Source: Streptococcus salivarius
Lineage (GTDB): Bacteria > Bacillota > Bacilli > Lactobacillales > Streptococcaceae
Assembly (NCBI RefSeq): GCF_000785515.1
Contig: NZ_CP009913.1
Location: 72,001-136,000, forward strand
DNA: 64,000 bases
Direction: 5' to 3'
The translations under genes were made by a program, and so were the position numbers. The notes under the pieces are model-generated. The model did no database searches. It worked only from the letters and a program-made list of their open reading frames with translations, and was not told the origin of the DNA. Shown here one piece after another: positions 17,685 through 27,210 of the stretch (position 1 is its first letter; every line of letters begins with the position of its first letter).

Positions 17685-20135
17685 ATGACGACATATTCAA
17701 GAAAAATGCAGGCCATTTTCCATCGTGCTCAGCTTGAGGCAGAGCGTTTTGGAAGTCCTTTCTTGGAGACTTGGCATGTGCTTCTGGCTATGGTTGAGGT
17801 TCCAGGATCTGTAGCCTACCTAACATTTACTGATTTTGAGGACCGTATTCGTGCGGAAGAGATTGAGACCGCTGCTGTACTAGCGATGGAGAAAAGTCCA
17901 AAAGACTTGTCTGAATCAGATATTATCGATTTACGTGCACAGTCACATGCTTTAGGGGCTATGTTGCAAGAGGCAGAGGGAATTGCTAGTGTAACTGGTG
18001 CTGTAGAGGTAGGGTCTGAACATGTATTGATGGCCTTTCTCCTTCATAAGGATTTGATGGTTTGTCGTCTCCTTGAAGTTGCTGGTTTTCAATATAAGGA
18101 TGACAGCGATAAGCCTCGCATTATCGATTTACGACGTTCTTTGGAGCGTTACGCAGGTCTTAGTAAGCAAGATTTGAAGGCCATTCACGACCTTCGTAAG
18201 CCTAAAAAGTCAAAGGCATCAGGTAATTTTGCTAATATGATGCAGCCTCCTCAATCTTCTACTGGGGAACTGTCAGATTACACAAAAGACTTAACGGCAG
18301 TAGCCGAGTCAGGTGCTCTTGATCCTGTTATTGGACGTGAGAAAGAAATTTCACGCATGATTCAGGTTTTGAGTCGTAAAACGAAGAATAACCCAGTTCT
18401 TGTGGGTGAAGCAGGTGTTGGTAAGACGGCACTTGCGCTTGGCTTAGCACAGCGTATTGCTTCAGGCGAAGTACCTTTTGAGTTGGCTGATATGCGTATC
18501 TTAGAGCTTGATATGATGAGTGTGGTTGCAGGAACACGTTTCCGTGGCGATTTCGAAGAACGTATGAATCAGATCATTGATGAGATTGAAGCTGATGGAA
18601 AAATCATTCTCTTTATTGACGAATTGCATACGATTATCGGTTCTGGTTCAGGTATTGATAGTACCTTAGATGCGGCGAATATTTTGAAACCCGCTCTAGC
18701 ACGTGGAACCCTTCATATGGTTGGAGCAACTACTCAAGCTGAGTACCAGAAGCATATTGAGAAAGATGCAGCTCTTTCTCGCCGTTTTGCTAAGATTACA
18801 ATCGAGGAGCCAAGTGTAGCTGAGGCGATTGATATTCTAAAAGGCCTACGGTCGTCTTATGAAGACTATCATCGTGTAACGATTACTGATGAGGCGGTTG
18901 AGACAGCAGTCAAGGCAGCCCACCGTTATTTGACGAGTAAAAACTTACCTGACTCTGCCATTGACCTTTTAGATGAAGCGAGTGCAACTGTTCAAGGTCG
19001 TATCAAAAAAGAAGCCAAACTTGAAATAACGCCTTTGGACGAAGCGCTTCTATCTGGTGATATGAAGGCTGCTGTTAAACAATATAAGGCTAGCCAAAAA
19101 GCAAAATTACCAAAACCTGCCTTGGTAGATGCAGATCAGATTATGCAAACCCTTAGTCGTCTATCAGGTATTCCTGTTGAGAAGATGACTCAGGCAGATA
19201 GCAAGCGTTACTTGAATCTGGAAGCAGAGCTTCACAAACGTGTTATTGGTCAAGACGAAGCAGTTTCAGCGATTAGTCGTGCTATTCGTCGTAACCAGTC
19301 AGGTATTCGTACTGGCAAACGTCCGATTGGTTCCTTCATGTTCCTTGGACCTACTGGTGTTGGTAAGACAGAATTGGCCAAGGCTTTGGCGGAGGTTCTC
19401 TTTGATGATGAGTCAGCTTTGCTTCGCTTTGACATGTCAGAATACATGGAAAAATTTGCGGCTAGCCGCCTTAACGGTGCTCCTCCAGGTTATGTTGGAT
19501 ATGATGAGGGTGGTGAGTTAACAGAAAAAGTTCGTAACAAGCCTTACTCAGTTCTTCTTTTTGACGAGGTAGAAAAGGCTCACCCAGACATTTTCAACAT
19601 TCTCTTACAGGTTTTGGATGATGGTGTCTTGACGGATAGTCGAGGTCGTAAAGTCGACTTCTCAAATACCATTATCATAATGACTTCGAACTTGGGGGCG
19701 ACTGCTCTTCGCGATGATAAGACTGTTGGTTTTGGTGCTCGAGACATTTCTCATAATCATCAAGCTATGCAGTCACGTATCATGGAAGAGCTTAAGAAGG
19801 CCTACCGTCCAGAGTTTATCAACCGTATTGATGAGAAGGTTGTCTTCCATAGCTTAGAGGAAGAACAGCTTCGTGAGATTGTCAAAATTATGGTAAAACC
19901 GTTGGTTTCAGCTTTGGCTGAAAAAGGGATTGACTTGAAATTCCAACCAGCTGCCCTCAAGCATTTGGCTAAAGATGGCTATGATGTTGAGATGGGTGCT
20001 CGTCCATTACGTCGCACGATTCAAACTCAGGTTGAGGATAAGTTATCTGAGCTCTTACTAGGCGGCCAAGTAGTGAGTGGACAAACCCTTAAGATTGGTT
20101 GTTCGAAAGATAAATTAACCTTTACAGTAGTGTAA
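17685..20135 (+). CDS. clpC: ATP-dependent Clp protease ATP-binding subunit ClpC
   Basis: The 816-aa HSP100 unfoldase feeds substrates to ClpP. It has an N-terminal Clp repeat domain (YSRKMQAIFHRAQLEAERFG), a first AAA+ domain with Walker A GEAGVGKT near residue 240 and DELHTIIGSG, a short middle region, and a second AAA+ domain with GPTGVGKT near 555 and the DEVEKAHPD Walker B. The C-terminal domain contains GARPLRR. It shares a transcript with ctsR and a CtsR-controlled promoter. A hairpin terminator follows at 20144. Confidence 0.97.
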   Translation: MTTYSRKMQAIFHRAQLEAERFGSPFLETWHVLLAMVEVPGSVAYLTFTDFEDRIRAEEIETAAVLAMEKSPKDLSESDIIDLRAQSHALGAMLQEAEGIASVTGAVEVGSEHVLMAFLLHKDLMVCRLLEVAGFQYKDDSDKPRIIDLRRSLERYAGLSKQDLKAIHDLRKPKKSKASGNFANMMQPPQSSTGELSDYTKDLTAVAESGALDPVIGREKEISRMIQVLSRKTKNNPVLVGEAGVGKTALALGLAQRIASGEVPFELADMRILELDMMSVVAGTRFRGDFEERMNQIIDEIEADGKIILFIDELHTIIGSGSGIDSTLDAANILKPALARGTLHMVGATTQAEYQKHIEKDAALSRRFAKITIEEPSVAEAIDILKGLRSSYEDYHRVTITDEAVETAVKAAHRYLTSKNLPDSAIDLLDEASATVQGRIKKEAKLEITPLDEALLSGDMKAAVKQYKASQKAKLPKPALVDADQIMQTLSRLSGIPVEKMTQADSKRYLNLEAELHKRVIGQDEAVSAISRAIRRNQSGIRTGKRPIGSFMFLGPTGVGKTELAKALAEVLFDDESALLRFDMSEYMEKFAASRLNGAPPGYVGYDEGGELTEKVRNKPYSVLLFDEVEKAHPDIFNILLQVLDDGVLTDSRGRKVDFSNTIIIMTSNLGATALRDDKTVGFGARDISHNHQAMQSRIMEELKKAYRPEFINRIDEKVVFHSLEEEQLREIVKIMVKPLVSALAEKGIDLKFQPAALKHLAKDGYDVEMGARPLRRTIQTQVEDKLSELLLGGQVVSGQTLKIGCSKDKLTFTVV

Positions 20136-20143
20136 AGATTAAA

Positions 20144-20181
20144 CAAAAAGACAGATTACAGGTGTAGTTTGTCTTTTTGTT
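20144..20181 (+). terminator. ctsR-clpC terminator
   Basis: CAAAAAGACA (20144-20153) pairs perfectly with TGTCTTTTTG (20170-20179). Confidence 0.8.
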
Positions 20182-20230
20182 TGTGTCAACAGGAGTCAAG
20201 GTAGAGTCAATCTTTCTGTAAAGTTGGGTA

Positions 20231-20254
20231 AAAGAAAAAGCCGAGCAAGGCTCG
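20231..20254 (-). terminator. Terminator of the first dac gene
   Basis: Read leftward, CGAGC / GCTCG (20242-20254) with a 3-nt loop runs into T's (A's at 20231-20238). Confidence 0.7.
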
Positions 20255-20264
20255 ACTATAAGGT

Positions 20265-21521
20265 TTAGAGTTTTTCGTTGACAAAGGTGACAAAGTGATT
20301 CCACCAGACCTTGAGGAAGAAGCTTTTCTTAACTTCTTTACCAGCAACCAGTTCCATGCTAGGCATACCTTGGTTAGGTAGGTAACCTTCTCCGACAAGT
20401 GACTTATCTTCAAAGGTAGCAGTTCCAACCTTGTCTCCTGGTTTGACAGGAGCTTGGACTTGATTTGTAGTAACTTTAATATGTTTACTATTGTTAGCAT
20501 CTATTTTTTGGATGATATTAAAGTCAGACTTAGCGACGGCAGTGACTTGCTTAGATTTACCATCAATAACATGGGCTTGACTTTTACCGATAGCTTGTCC
20601 TTTTTTGGCAATGGTCTTGCTTTCCCAATGATAGACTACGTAGTTAAGTAGGTCATTGGTTGCAGTGAAACGGGCGTAGTCATCAGTATCGGTATTATCA
20701 GCATTCATAATGACTGTGATAATGCTCATGCCACTTTCATTTGAGTGGGCCACGAAGGAAGCACCGGCCAAATCGGTGGTACCTGTTTTTAGACCATCAA
20801 CTCCCTTGCGGTAACTAGGTTGTCCCTTAAGCATGTAGTTGAAGGTTTTAAGTTTGTTGACACCATCAAAATCAGCCTCGGTTTTTTTAGTGATATCGAG
20901 AATTTCAGGATATTCTTTCACCACGTGTTGCGCAATGATAGCAACGTCCTTAGCACTCATGGTGTTTTCTTCGTCAGATTTAGAGCCTGGATAGATATTG
21001 TCACCTAAGTAGGAATTATTAAGACCAGAGGCATTGACAATCTTGGCATCAGTGATACCCCAATCTTTAAGTTGGGCTTTCATCATATCGACAAACTTGC
21101 TTTCGGTTCCACCGATTTCCTCAGCTAGAGCAATGGATGCACTATTGGCACTGGAAATAAGGGTTGCGTCAAGGAGCTGTTTAACAGTGTACTTACGGGC
21201 ATCTAGTGGAATATTGGATACTCCGGCACTGACAGTTAGTTCAAAGGGATAGTCAGAAATCTCAACTTTGCTATTCCATTTGAGGTCTCCCTGATCTACC
21301 GCTTTATACACCATGTAGGCCGTTAGGAGCTTGGTAATAGAGCCAATCCCTGTAGAGGTAGTGGCATCTTTTTCGTATAAAATTTTGCCAGTAGTCGCTT
21401 CGACAGCGATGGCATGTTTGGCTGCGGCATCATATCCTTTTTTCTTATCTGCTGCAAAAGCAGGGGCTACGCTTCCCAGACAGAGTAAGAAGGTCATCAT
21501 AAGCGTAATCAGTTTTTTCAT
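20265..21521 (-). CDS. dacA: D-alanyl-D-alanine carboxypeptidase (DacA, low-molecular-weight PBP)
   Basis: The 418-aa serine peptidase (S11) trims the terminal D-Ala from peptidoglycan stem peptides outside the membrane. It has a signal peptide (LITLMMTFLLCLGSVAPAFA), then the penicillin-binding motifs SxxK in GIGSITKLL, SxN in SSANSAS and KTG in DGLKTGTTDLAG. A beta-rich C-terminal domain ends in KKSFFLKVWWNHFVTFVNEKL-type residues, an amphipathic membrane anchor. I start at the ATG at 21521 with AAGGA upstream; earlier in-frame ATGs lack a site and delay the signal peptide. A close paralogue lies directly upstream. Confidence 0.93.
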   Translation of the reverse strand: MKKLITLMMTFLLCLGSVAPAFAADKKKGYDAAAKHAIAVEATTGKILYEKDATTSTGIGSITKLLTAYMVYKAVDQGDLKWNSKVEISDYPFELTVSAGVSNIPLDARKYTVKQLLDATLISSANSASIALAEEIGGTESKFVDMMKAQLKDWGITDAKIVNASGLNNSYLGDNIYPGSKSDEENTMSAKDVAIIAQHVVKEYPEILDITKKTEADFDGVNKLKTFNYMLKGQPSYRKGVDGLKTGTTDLAGASFVAHSNESGMSIITVIMNADNTDTDDYARFTATNDLLNYVVYHWESKTIAKKGQAIGKSQAHVIDGKSKQVTAVAKSDFNIIQKIDANNSKHIKVTTNQVQAPVKPGDKVGTATFEDKSLVGEGYLPNQGMPSMELVAGKEVKKSFFLKVWWNHFVTFVNEKL

Positions 21522-21629
21522 GGTTTGTTCCTTCATGTGTTTTGGATATTTATTATACCACATTTTGAGAGGAACTTAAGGTGTTGAGAAGGGGCTTTTA
21601 CTTACAAGACCAATTTTGAAGGCAAGATA

Positions 21630-21662
21630 AAACTACCTTTTGATAGCTAAAAGGTAGTTTTG
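21630..21662 (-). terminator. Terminator of the second dac gene
   Basis: The perfect 12-bp stem AAACTACCTTTT (21630-21641) / AAAAGGTAGTTT (21649-21660) has T- and A-runs on both sides. It separates the two dac paralogues into separate transcripts. Confidence 0.85.
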
Positions 21663-21665
21663 TGT

Positions 21666-22913
21666 TTACTTGTTTCCTGTAAAGAAATTAACGATATGAT
21701 TCCACCAAACTTTTAAGAAGAAACTTTTCTTGATAGATTGGTTGGCTGTTACAGAAACTTGAGGTGGCTCAGAGATGTAACCTGTCCCTACGAGATCCTT
21801 ATCATCAAAAGTTGCAGTTCCGATAGTATCCCCTTTTTTGATAGGTGCCGTTATGGTTTTTGCTTTGATTTTAACAGCATCATTTTTACTATTTATTTTT
21901 TGAACGACCGTAAGGTCTGACTCGAGTTTAGCAGAGATGGTTTGGCTATCTCCGTCAGCCACCTTGATATCATTTTTCTTGACGATTTGTCCTTTGGTGT
22001 TGAGGGTTTTGATTTCCCAGTTTTGTGTCACATAATCTAGCAACTCATTTGTGGCTGTGAATCTGGCAGCTTCATCTTCTCCGCCATTATCCGCATTCAT
22101 AACAACGGTAATCAAGCTCATGCCATTTTCATTGGAGTGGGCTACGAAGGAAGCCCCTGCAAGTTCAGTTGTTCCAGTCTTGAGTCCATCAACGCCTTCA
22201 CGGTAGTTGTCTTGACCTTCTAACATGTAGTTGTGCGTCGTTAATTTGTTGTCACCTTCGAAATCAGTTTCGGTTTGCTTGGTGATTTCAAGTACCTGAG
22301 GATAGTCTTTGATGAGGTGGTCTGCAATAATGGCAACATCTAGAGCACTCATAGTATTTTCGTCATCTGCTTTAGAGCCAGGATAGCGGTTATCGCCTAG
22401 GTATTTATTATTTAGTCCTGAAGCGTTGTATAATTTAGCATCTGTAATGCCCCACTCTTTAAGTTGGGCTGTCATAGTGTCAACAAATGCACTCTCTGAT
22501 CCTGAGATTTTTTCAGCTAGAGCAATAGCAGTACTGTTAGCGCTGGAAATGAGGGTGGCATCTAGGAGCTGTTTAACAGTGTATTTTCGGGAATCTAGTG
22601 GGACATTTGAAACTTCTGAATCAACGGTTAAGTTGAAAGGATAGTCTGAGATATCGACGTCAGTGTCCCAGGTAATTTTTCCTTGGTCAACTGCTTTATA
22701 GACCATGTAGGCTGTTAGGATTTTAGTCATTGAAGCCACACCGTCAGGAGTAGTGGCGTCCTTTTCATAGAGGACTTTCCCTGTAGTTGCTTCGACAGCA
22801 ATCGCATGTTTAGCGGAAACATTGAAGTCATCTGTCTGTTCTTGTGCTAGAGCAGGTGTTACTAGGCCTAGTAAGATTAAGGCAATCATAATGATGTGTT
22901 GTAATTTTTTCAT
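21666..22913 (-). CDS. Second D-alanyl-D-alanine carboxypeptidase (tandem paralogue)
   Basis: This 415-aa protein has the same layout as its neighbour: signal peptide (QHIIMIALILLGLVTPALA), SxxK in VASMTKILTAY, SxN in SSANSTA and KTG in DGLKTGTTELAG. It also has a C-terminal beta domain and an amphipathic tail (IKKSFFLKVWWNHIVNFF). Large blocks are identical or nearly so to the downstream copy (for example KYTVKQLLDATLISSANS in both), which shows a tandem duplication. All catalytic motifs are intact in both. I use the ATG at 22913; an alternative ATG is at 22919. The division of labour between the copies is unknown. Confidence 0.9.
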   Translation of the reverse strand: MKKLQHIIMIALILLGLVTPALAQEQTDDFNVSAKHAIAVEATTGKVLYEKDATTPDGVASMTKILTAYMVYKAVDQGKITWDTDVDISDYPFNLTVDSEVSNVPLDSRKYTVKQLLDATLISSANSTAIALAEKISGSESAFVDTMTAQLKEWGITDAKLYNASGLNNKYLGDNRYPGSKADDENTMSALDVAIIADHLIKDYPQVLEITKQTETDFEGDNKLTTHNYMLEGQDNYREGVDGLKTGTTELAGASFVAHSNENGMSLITVVMNADNGGEDEAARFTATNELLDYVTQNWEIKTLNTKGQIVKKNDIKVADGDSQTISAKLESDLTVVQKINSKNDAVKIKAKTITAPIKKGDTIGTATFDDKDLVGTGYISEPPQVSVTANQSIKKSFFLKVWWNHIVNFFTGNK

Positions 22914-23122
22914 AGTCATTCCTTTGTCTCTCATAAGTGTTTATTATATCACAAAACGACTTAAATATCTGAGAGAAAGGGAGACTTGGGTGCTAACTTA
23001 TGCCGGAGCTCTGCCATTTTTGACTATATTATGGTAAAATGAAAGTTATATCAAATGAATGACATAAAGTTGACCGGTTCGTTTTTGTAAGGGCTGGTCA
23101 TGGATAAAAAGAGGGATCAAAC

Positions 23123-25360
23123 ATGGCTAAACAAACTTTTGAGATGACCTTTGCAGGACGCCCGCTTGTCGTTGAAGTTGGGCAGGTAGCCAAGCAGGCT
23201 AATGGTGCTGTCGTCGTGCGTTATGGAGATACAACGGTATTATCAACAGCTGTTATGTCTAAAAAGATGGCAACGGCAGATTTCTTTCCTTTACAGGTTA
23301 ATTATGAGGAAAAAATGTATGCAGCTGGCAAGTTCCCGGGGGGCTTTAACAAGCGTGAGGGTCGCCCTTCAACAGATGCCACGTTGACTGCTCGCCTCAT
23401 TGATCGTCCTATTCGTCCTATGTTTGCGGAGGGCTTTCGTAACGAAGTTCAGGTCATTAACACGGTTCTCTCTTATGATGAGAATGCTAGTGCTCCGATG
23501 GCGGCTATGTTTGGGAGTTCTTTAGCTCTTTCTATCTCTGATATTCCTTTCAATGGTCCAATTGCTGGGGTTCAAGTAGCCTATGCTGCAGAAGATTTCA
23601 TCATCAATCCAAGTGCAGCGGATAAGGAAGTTTCACTTTTAGATTTGACAGTGGCAGGTACCAAGGAAGCTATCAATATGGTAGAGTCAGGTGCCCAGGA
23701 ATTGTCTGAGGATATTATGTTGCAAGCACTCTTGAAGGGGCATGAGGCCATTCAAGAGTTGGTTGATTTCCAAAATTATATCGTTGCAGCTGTTGGTAAG
23801 GAAAAGGCTGAGGTTGAACTTCTACAAGTTGATGCTGATTTGAAAGTCGAAATCGAAACAGCTTATTATGATCAGTTAGCGAAGGCTGTTCAGGTGGAAG
23901 AAAAACTGGCGCGTGAAGCAGCAACTCAGGCTGTAAAAGAAGAAGTCCTCGCTTCTTATCAAGAACGCTTTGCAGAAGATGAAGATAAGGAAACCATTCT
24001 GCGTGATGTGGCAGAAATTCTTGAGCAGATGGAACATGCTGAGGTGCGCCGTCTCATTACCGAGGATAAGGTTCGTCCAGATGGCCGTCGTGTGGATGAA
24101 ATCCGTCCTTTGGACGCAGAGATTGACTTTCTTCCTAAGGTTCATGGTTCAGGTCTCTTTACACGTGGTCAAACTCAAGCCTTGTCAGTTTTGACTTTGG
24201 CACCTATGAGTGATACACAGCTTGTTGATGGTTTGGATCCAGAGTATAAGAAACGTTTCCTTCACCACTATAATTTCCCTCAGTATTCAGTGGGTGAGAC
24301 AGGGCGTTACGGTGCACCAGGTCGACGTGAGATTGGTCACGGAGCCTTGGGTGAACGTGCCCTTGCTCAGGTTCTCCCAAGTGTTGAAGAGTTCCCTTAT
24401 GCTATCCGTTTGGTAGCAGAAGTCTTGGAGTCAAATGGTTCTTCCTCACAAGCTTCTATTTGTGCAGGAACCTTGGCTCTTATGGCTGGTGGTGTACCGA
24501 TTAAGGCACCTGTTGCAGGTATTGCCATGGGACTTATCTCAGATGGTACTAACTACACTGTCCTAACTGATATTCAAGGTTTGGAAGATCATTTTGGAGA
24601 TATGGACTTTAAGGTGGCTGGGACACGTCAAGGAATTACAGCTCTTCAGATGGATATTAAGATTTCGGGTATTACACCGGCCATTCTCGAAGAGGCTTTG
24701 GCTCAGGCAAAGGTAGCTCGTTTTGAAATTCTTGATGTTATTGAGTCAGCAATCGCTGAGCCACGTCCAGAATTGGCACCAACAGCACCTAAGATTGATA
24801 GCATTCAGATTCCTGTTGACAAGATCAAGGTTGTCATCGGTAAAGGTGGCGAAACTATTGATAAGATTATCGCTGAAACTGGTGTCACTATTGATATCGA
24901 TGAAGAAGGTCTTGTTCAGATTTTCTCTAGCGATCAGGATGCTATTAACCGTGCTAAAACTATCATCTCCGATCTTGTACGTGAAGCTAAGGTTGGAGAG
25001 GTTTACACTGTACCCGTTGTCCGTATTGAAAAGTTCGGTGCCTTCGTCCACCTTTTCAATAAGACAGATGCTCTCATCCACATCTCAGAACTAGCTTGGG
25101 AACGTACTGAGCATGTCGAAGATGTGGTTAAAGTTGGGGGTACGGTAACTGTTAAAATTATCAAAATCGATGAAAAAGGACGTATCGATGCCTCAATCAA
25201 GGCCTTGCTTCCTAAGCCTGAAAAACTTGATGATGGGGAAAATGGAGGAGAGCATCGTCACCGCCGTCGTTCTCATCATAAACCACGCCACCATAATGAA
25301 AGTGGTGAAGCACCGAAAAATCCTGATAAATCAGAAACGAAAGAACAGACAGAAGAATGA
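23123..25360 (+). CDS. pnp: Polyribonucleotide nucleotidyltransferase (PNPase)
   Basis: The 745-aa 3'-5' phosphorolytic exoribonuclease acts in mRNA decay. It contains two RNase PH domains ([20 protein letters not shown], then the catalytic second copy with [17 protein letters not shown]). A KH domain ([12 protein letters not shown], about 570) and an S1 domain ([19 protein letters not shown], about 625-695) follow. The tail is rich in His/Arg ([14 protein letters not shown]), which may bind RNA or metal. The leader before the gene has a TGACC/GGTCA hairpin (23071-23100). The gene overlaps the next by 4 nt (ATGA), which indicates translational coupling. Confidence 0.98.
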   Translation: MAKQTFEMTFAGRPLVVEVGQVAKQANGAVVVRYGDTTVLSTAVMSKKMATADFFPLQVNYEEKMYAAGKFPGGFNKREGRPSTDATLTARLIDRPIRPMFAEGFRNEVQVINTVLSYDENASAPMAAMFGSSLALSISDIPFNGPIAGVQVAYAAEDFIINPSAADKEVSLLDLTVAGTKEAINMVESGAQELSEDIMLQALLKGHEAIQELVDFQNYIVAAVGKEKAEVELLQVDADLKVEIETAYYDQLAKAVQVEEKLAREAATQAVKEEVLASYQERFAEDEDKETILRDVAEILEQMEHAEVRRLITEDKVRPDGRRVDEIRPLDAEIDFLPKVHGSGLFTRGQTQALSVLTLAPMSDTQLVDGLDPEYKKRFLHHYNFPQYSVGETGRYGAPGRREIGHGALGERALAQVLPSVEEFPYAIRLVAEVLESNGSSSQASICAGTLALMAGGVPIKAPVAGIAMGLISDGTNYTVLTDIQGLEDHFGDMDFKVAGTRQGITALQMDIKISGITPAILEEALAQAKVARFEILDVIESAIAEPRPELAPTAPKIDSIQIPVDKIKVVIGKGGETIDKIIAETGVTIDIDEEGLVQIFSSDQDAINRAKTIISDLVREAKVGEVYTVPVVRIEKFGAFVHLFNKTDALIHISELAWERTEHVEDVVKVGGTVTVKIIKIDEKGRIDASIKALLPKPEKLDDGENGGEHRHRRRSHHKPRHHNESGEAPKNPDKSETKEQTEE

Positions 25361-26127
25361 CAGAAAATCAAGAATTGCAAGCTTTTGATGAAACTCTAAA
25401 AGAATTTTTAAAGGAACCAGACCACTTTTTAACCAGTCTGGCTTTGGTTAATCACCTACAACGTACTCCCGTCTTGGCTGCTCAAGACCTCTACGCAGTT
25501 GAAGTGGAAGGAAAGAAGGTTGTTCCTGTCTTCACCAATGAACAGGACCTACAATCTTTCAAAGCTACTCAGGAGAGTGCTCGAGAACAAATTTGGATAG
25601 AACGTTCGAGCTTAGATGTTTTAACACAACTTGTTCAGGCAGAGCTTTTTGGTCTTGCTTTCAATTTAAAAGAGGATGGTGATTTCTCGAATACCACTCT
25701 TTTTGCAAGCAGTGAACTCATCCAGTTTATCAACTATTTCACTCAGACCCTTAATAATCTTTTGGGTGAGGAAAATCAAAAGGCAGCTCCTAAAGATAAG
25801 ATTTATCTTGTGCCAGCCTTCATTCACAAACGCGAGGAAGATGGCCAGGATGACCGTTTCTTTGCGACCATGTCGAATGCAGAGGGACAGAGTTATGTGC
25901 CTGTGTTTACGAACTTAACGAGCTTTACAAAATGGTACGGTAACGAGACTTTTGGCCTACCTTTCCGTAAGGCTAAAGGGACGATTTTGCAATGGCCACT
26001 GTCAGAAATTTACCAGCCTTCAACAGGTGAAAATGAGTTGGATAAGGTTCAAGGTATTGTCATCAATCCGTTTGATGAGCAGCCTGAGTTAGTCGACTGG
26101 TCTTATTTTGAAGGGGATAGCGAGTAG
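25357..26127 (+). CDS. SseB-domain protein
   Basis: The 256-aa protein appears to contain two related SseB-like halves. Both halves carry VPVFTN-type motifs ([14 protein letters not shown] in the first, [15 protein letters not shown] in the second). This domain is found in type III secretion SseB and many cytoplasmic proteins of unknown role. It is coupled to pnp by an ATGA overlap and precedes cysE, as is common in streptococci. No catalytic motif is apparent, so I give no function. Confidence 0.7.
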   Translation: MTENQELQAFDETLKEFLKEPDHFLTSLALVNHLQRTPVLAAQDLYAVEVEGKKVVPVFTNEQDLQSFKATQESAREQIWIERSSLDVLTQLVQAELFGLAFNLKEDGDFSNTTLFASSELIQFINYFTQTLNNLLGEENQKAAPKDKIYLVPAFIHKREEDGQDDRFFATMSNAEGQSYVPVFTNLTSFTKWYGNETFGLPFRKAKGTILQWPLSEIYQPSTGENELDKVQGIVINPFDEQPELVDWSYFEGDSE

Positions 26128-26213
26128 ACCTAGTGTTGGTAGCTTTCCACTTTAAAATAATAATAGGGCCACAGCAAACAATAATAACAATAATGATGTA
26201 AGGAGTGACCTAA

Positions 26214-26834
26214 ATGGGTTGGTGGAAAGAAAGTATTGATATAGTAAAGAAAAATGACCCGGCAGCTCGGACGAGTCTAGAGGTTCTTTTAACCTACCCT
26301 GGATTAAAAGCCTTGGCTGCCCATCGTATCTCACATTTTCTCTGGCGCCACCATTGTCGACTCTTAGCGCGTATGCATAGTCAGTTTTGGCGCTTTTGGA
26401 CTCAGATTGAGATTCACCCAGGGGCTCAGATTGCTGAAGGTGTCTTTATTGACCATGGCTCTGGCCTTGTCATTGGTGAGACAGCTGTTGTGGAGAAGGG
26501 CGCTATGCTTTACCACGGTGTCACTTTAGGTGGTACTGGTAAAGATGTCGGAAAACGTCACCCAACCGTTCGTGAGGGTGCCCTGGTTTCAGCCCATGCT
26601 CAGGTCATAGGCCCTATTGAGATTGGAAAGAATGCTAAGGTGGGGGCGGCAGCCGTGGTTGTTGCAGATGTCCCAGAAGATGTTACAGTCGTTGGTGTTC
26701 CTGCTAAGGTTGTGCGTGTTCATGGTCAAAAGGATGAAGAAGTTATCCACGATATTGAAGAAGGACGTGAATACTATAGCGAAAAGCTAGAAGATCTTCT
26801 AAAAGCAGCTAGCTTCCACTCATCACGTCTATAA
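26214..26834 (+). CDS. cysE: Serine O-acetyltransferase
   Basis: The 206-aa enzyme makes O-acetylserine from serine and acetyl-CoA, the first step of cysteine synthesis. It has a short N-terminal helical part, then the left-handed beta-helix with hexapeptide repeats (IHPGAQIAEGVFIDHGSGLV). The catalytic-site stretch is LYHGVTLGGTGKDVGKRHP, followed by KVGAAAVVVADVPEDVTVVGVPAK. The length corresponds to the short form found in Firmicutes. AGGAG lies upstream of the ATG. It sits in a pnp-sseB-cysE-cysS run, so cysteine synthesis and charging are clustered. Confidence 0.95.
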   Translation: MGWWKESIDIVKKNDPAARTSLEVLLTYPGLKALAAHRISHFLWRHHCRLLARMHSQFWRFWTQIEIHPGAQIAEGVFIDHGSGLVIGETAVVEKGAMLYHGVTLGGTGKDVGKRHPTVREGALVSAHAQVIGPIEIGKNAKVGAAAVVVADVPEDVTVVGVPAKVVRVHGQKDEEVIHDIEEGREYYSEKLEDLLKAASFHSSRL

Positions 26835-26846
26835 GGAAAGGAAACG

Positions 26847-27005
26847 ATGAAACTCTTTAGTTCAAAGGTGACTCGATTGACGGTCGTGGGTCCTCTTGCT
26901 CTTGTTTACATTGCTTTACATAGAGCAGACTATAGCATGGCCGCCTTATGGTTTTGCATTGCTCTGTTATGGGCCGGTCTTGTTTTTAAGCAACGACACA
27001 AGTGA
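26847..27005 (+). CDS. Small membrane protein (52 aa)
   Basis: This short ORF starts 12 nt after cysE with a GGAAAGGAAACG ribosome-binding region. It encodes KLFSSKVTRLTVVGPLALVY at the start and a second hydrophobic stretch (MAALWFCIALLWAGLVF), so it has two predicted membrane helices, and it ends in a basic tail. I do not recognise a family. Its good spacing, start site and position between cysE and cysS support it being real. Confidence 0.6.
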   Translation: MKLFSSKVTRLTVVGPLALVYIALHRADYSMAALWFCIALLWAGLVFKQRHK

Positions 27006-27015
27006 GATTTGAGTA

Positions 27016-27183
27016 ATGAAAAAATTCTTCAAGGACAATCCTTTTTTGGTCTTCTATATAGTTGGGAGTTTTCTTTCAGCTATGTCTCTCTTGGCTCAAG
27101 GTCAGCTAGTTGCGGCTATTTGGATTATCATTCTCGTTATACTCTTGTGTTTGTACCTAAACCATATCAAGGATAAAAAATAG
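27016..27183 (+). CDS. Small membrane protein (55 aa)
   Basis: This ORF begins KKFFKDNPFLVFYIVGSFL and has a second hydrophobic segment (LVAAIWIIILVILLCLYL), giving two predicted membrane helices with a charged end. It follows the previous small ORF by 10 nt and precedes cysS by 27 nt, so the three are probably co-transcribed. The ribosome-binding sequence is weak (GTGAGATTTGAG). No function is known to me. Confidence 0.55.
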   Translation: MKKFFKDNPFLVFYIVGSFLSAMSLLAQGQLVAAIWIIILVILLCLYLNHIKDKK

Positions 27184-27210
27184 TTTCCAGTTAATTGAAA
27201 GGAATCTCAA

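Noticed and set aside
24723..25094. 123-codon plus-strand frame inside pnp
   Set aside because: An out-of-frame shadow of the KH/S1 region of pnp without its own start signals.
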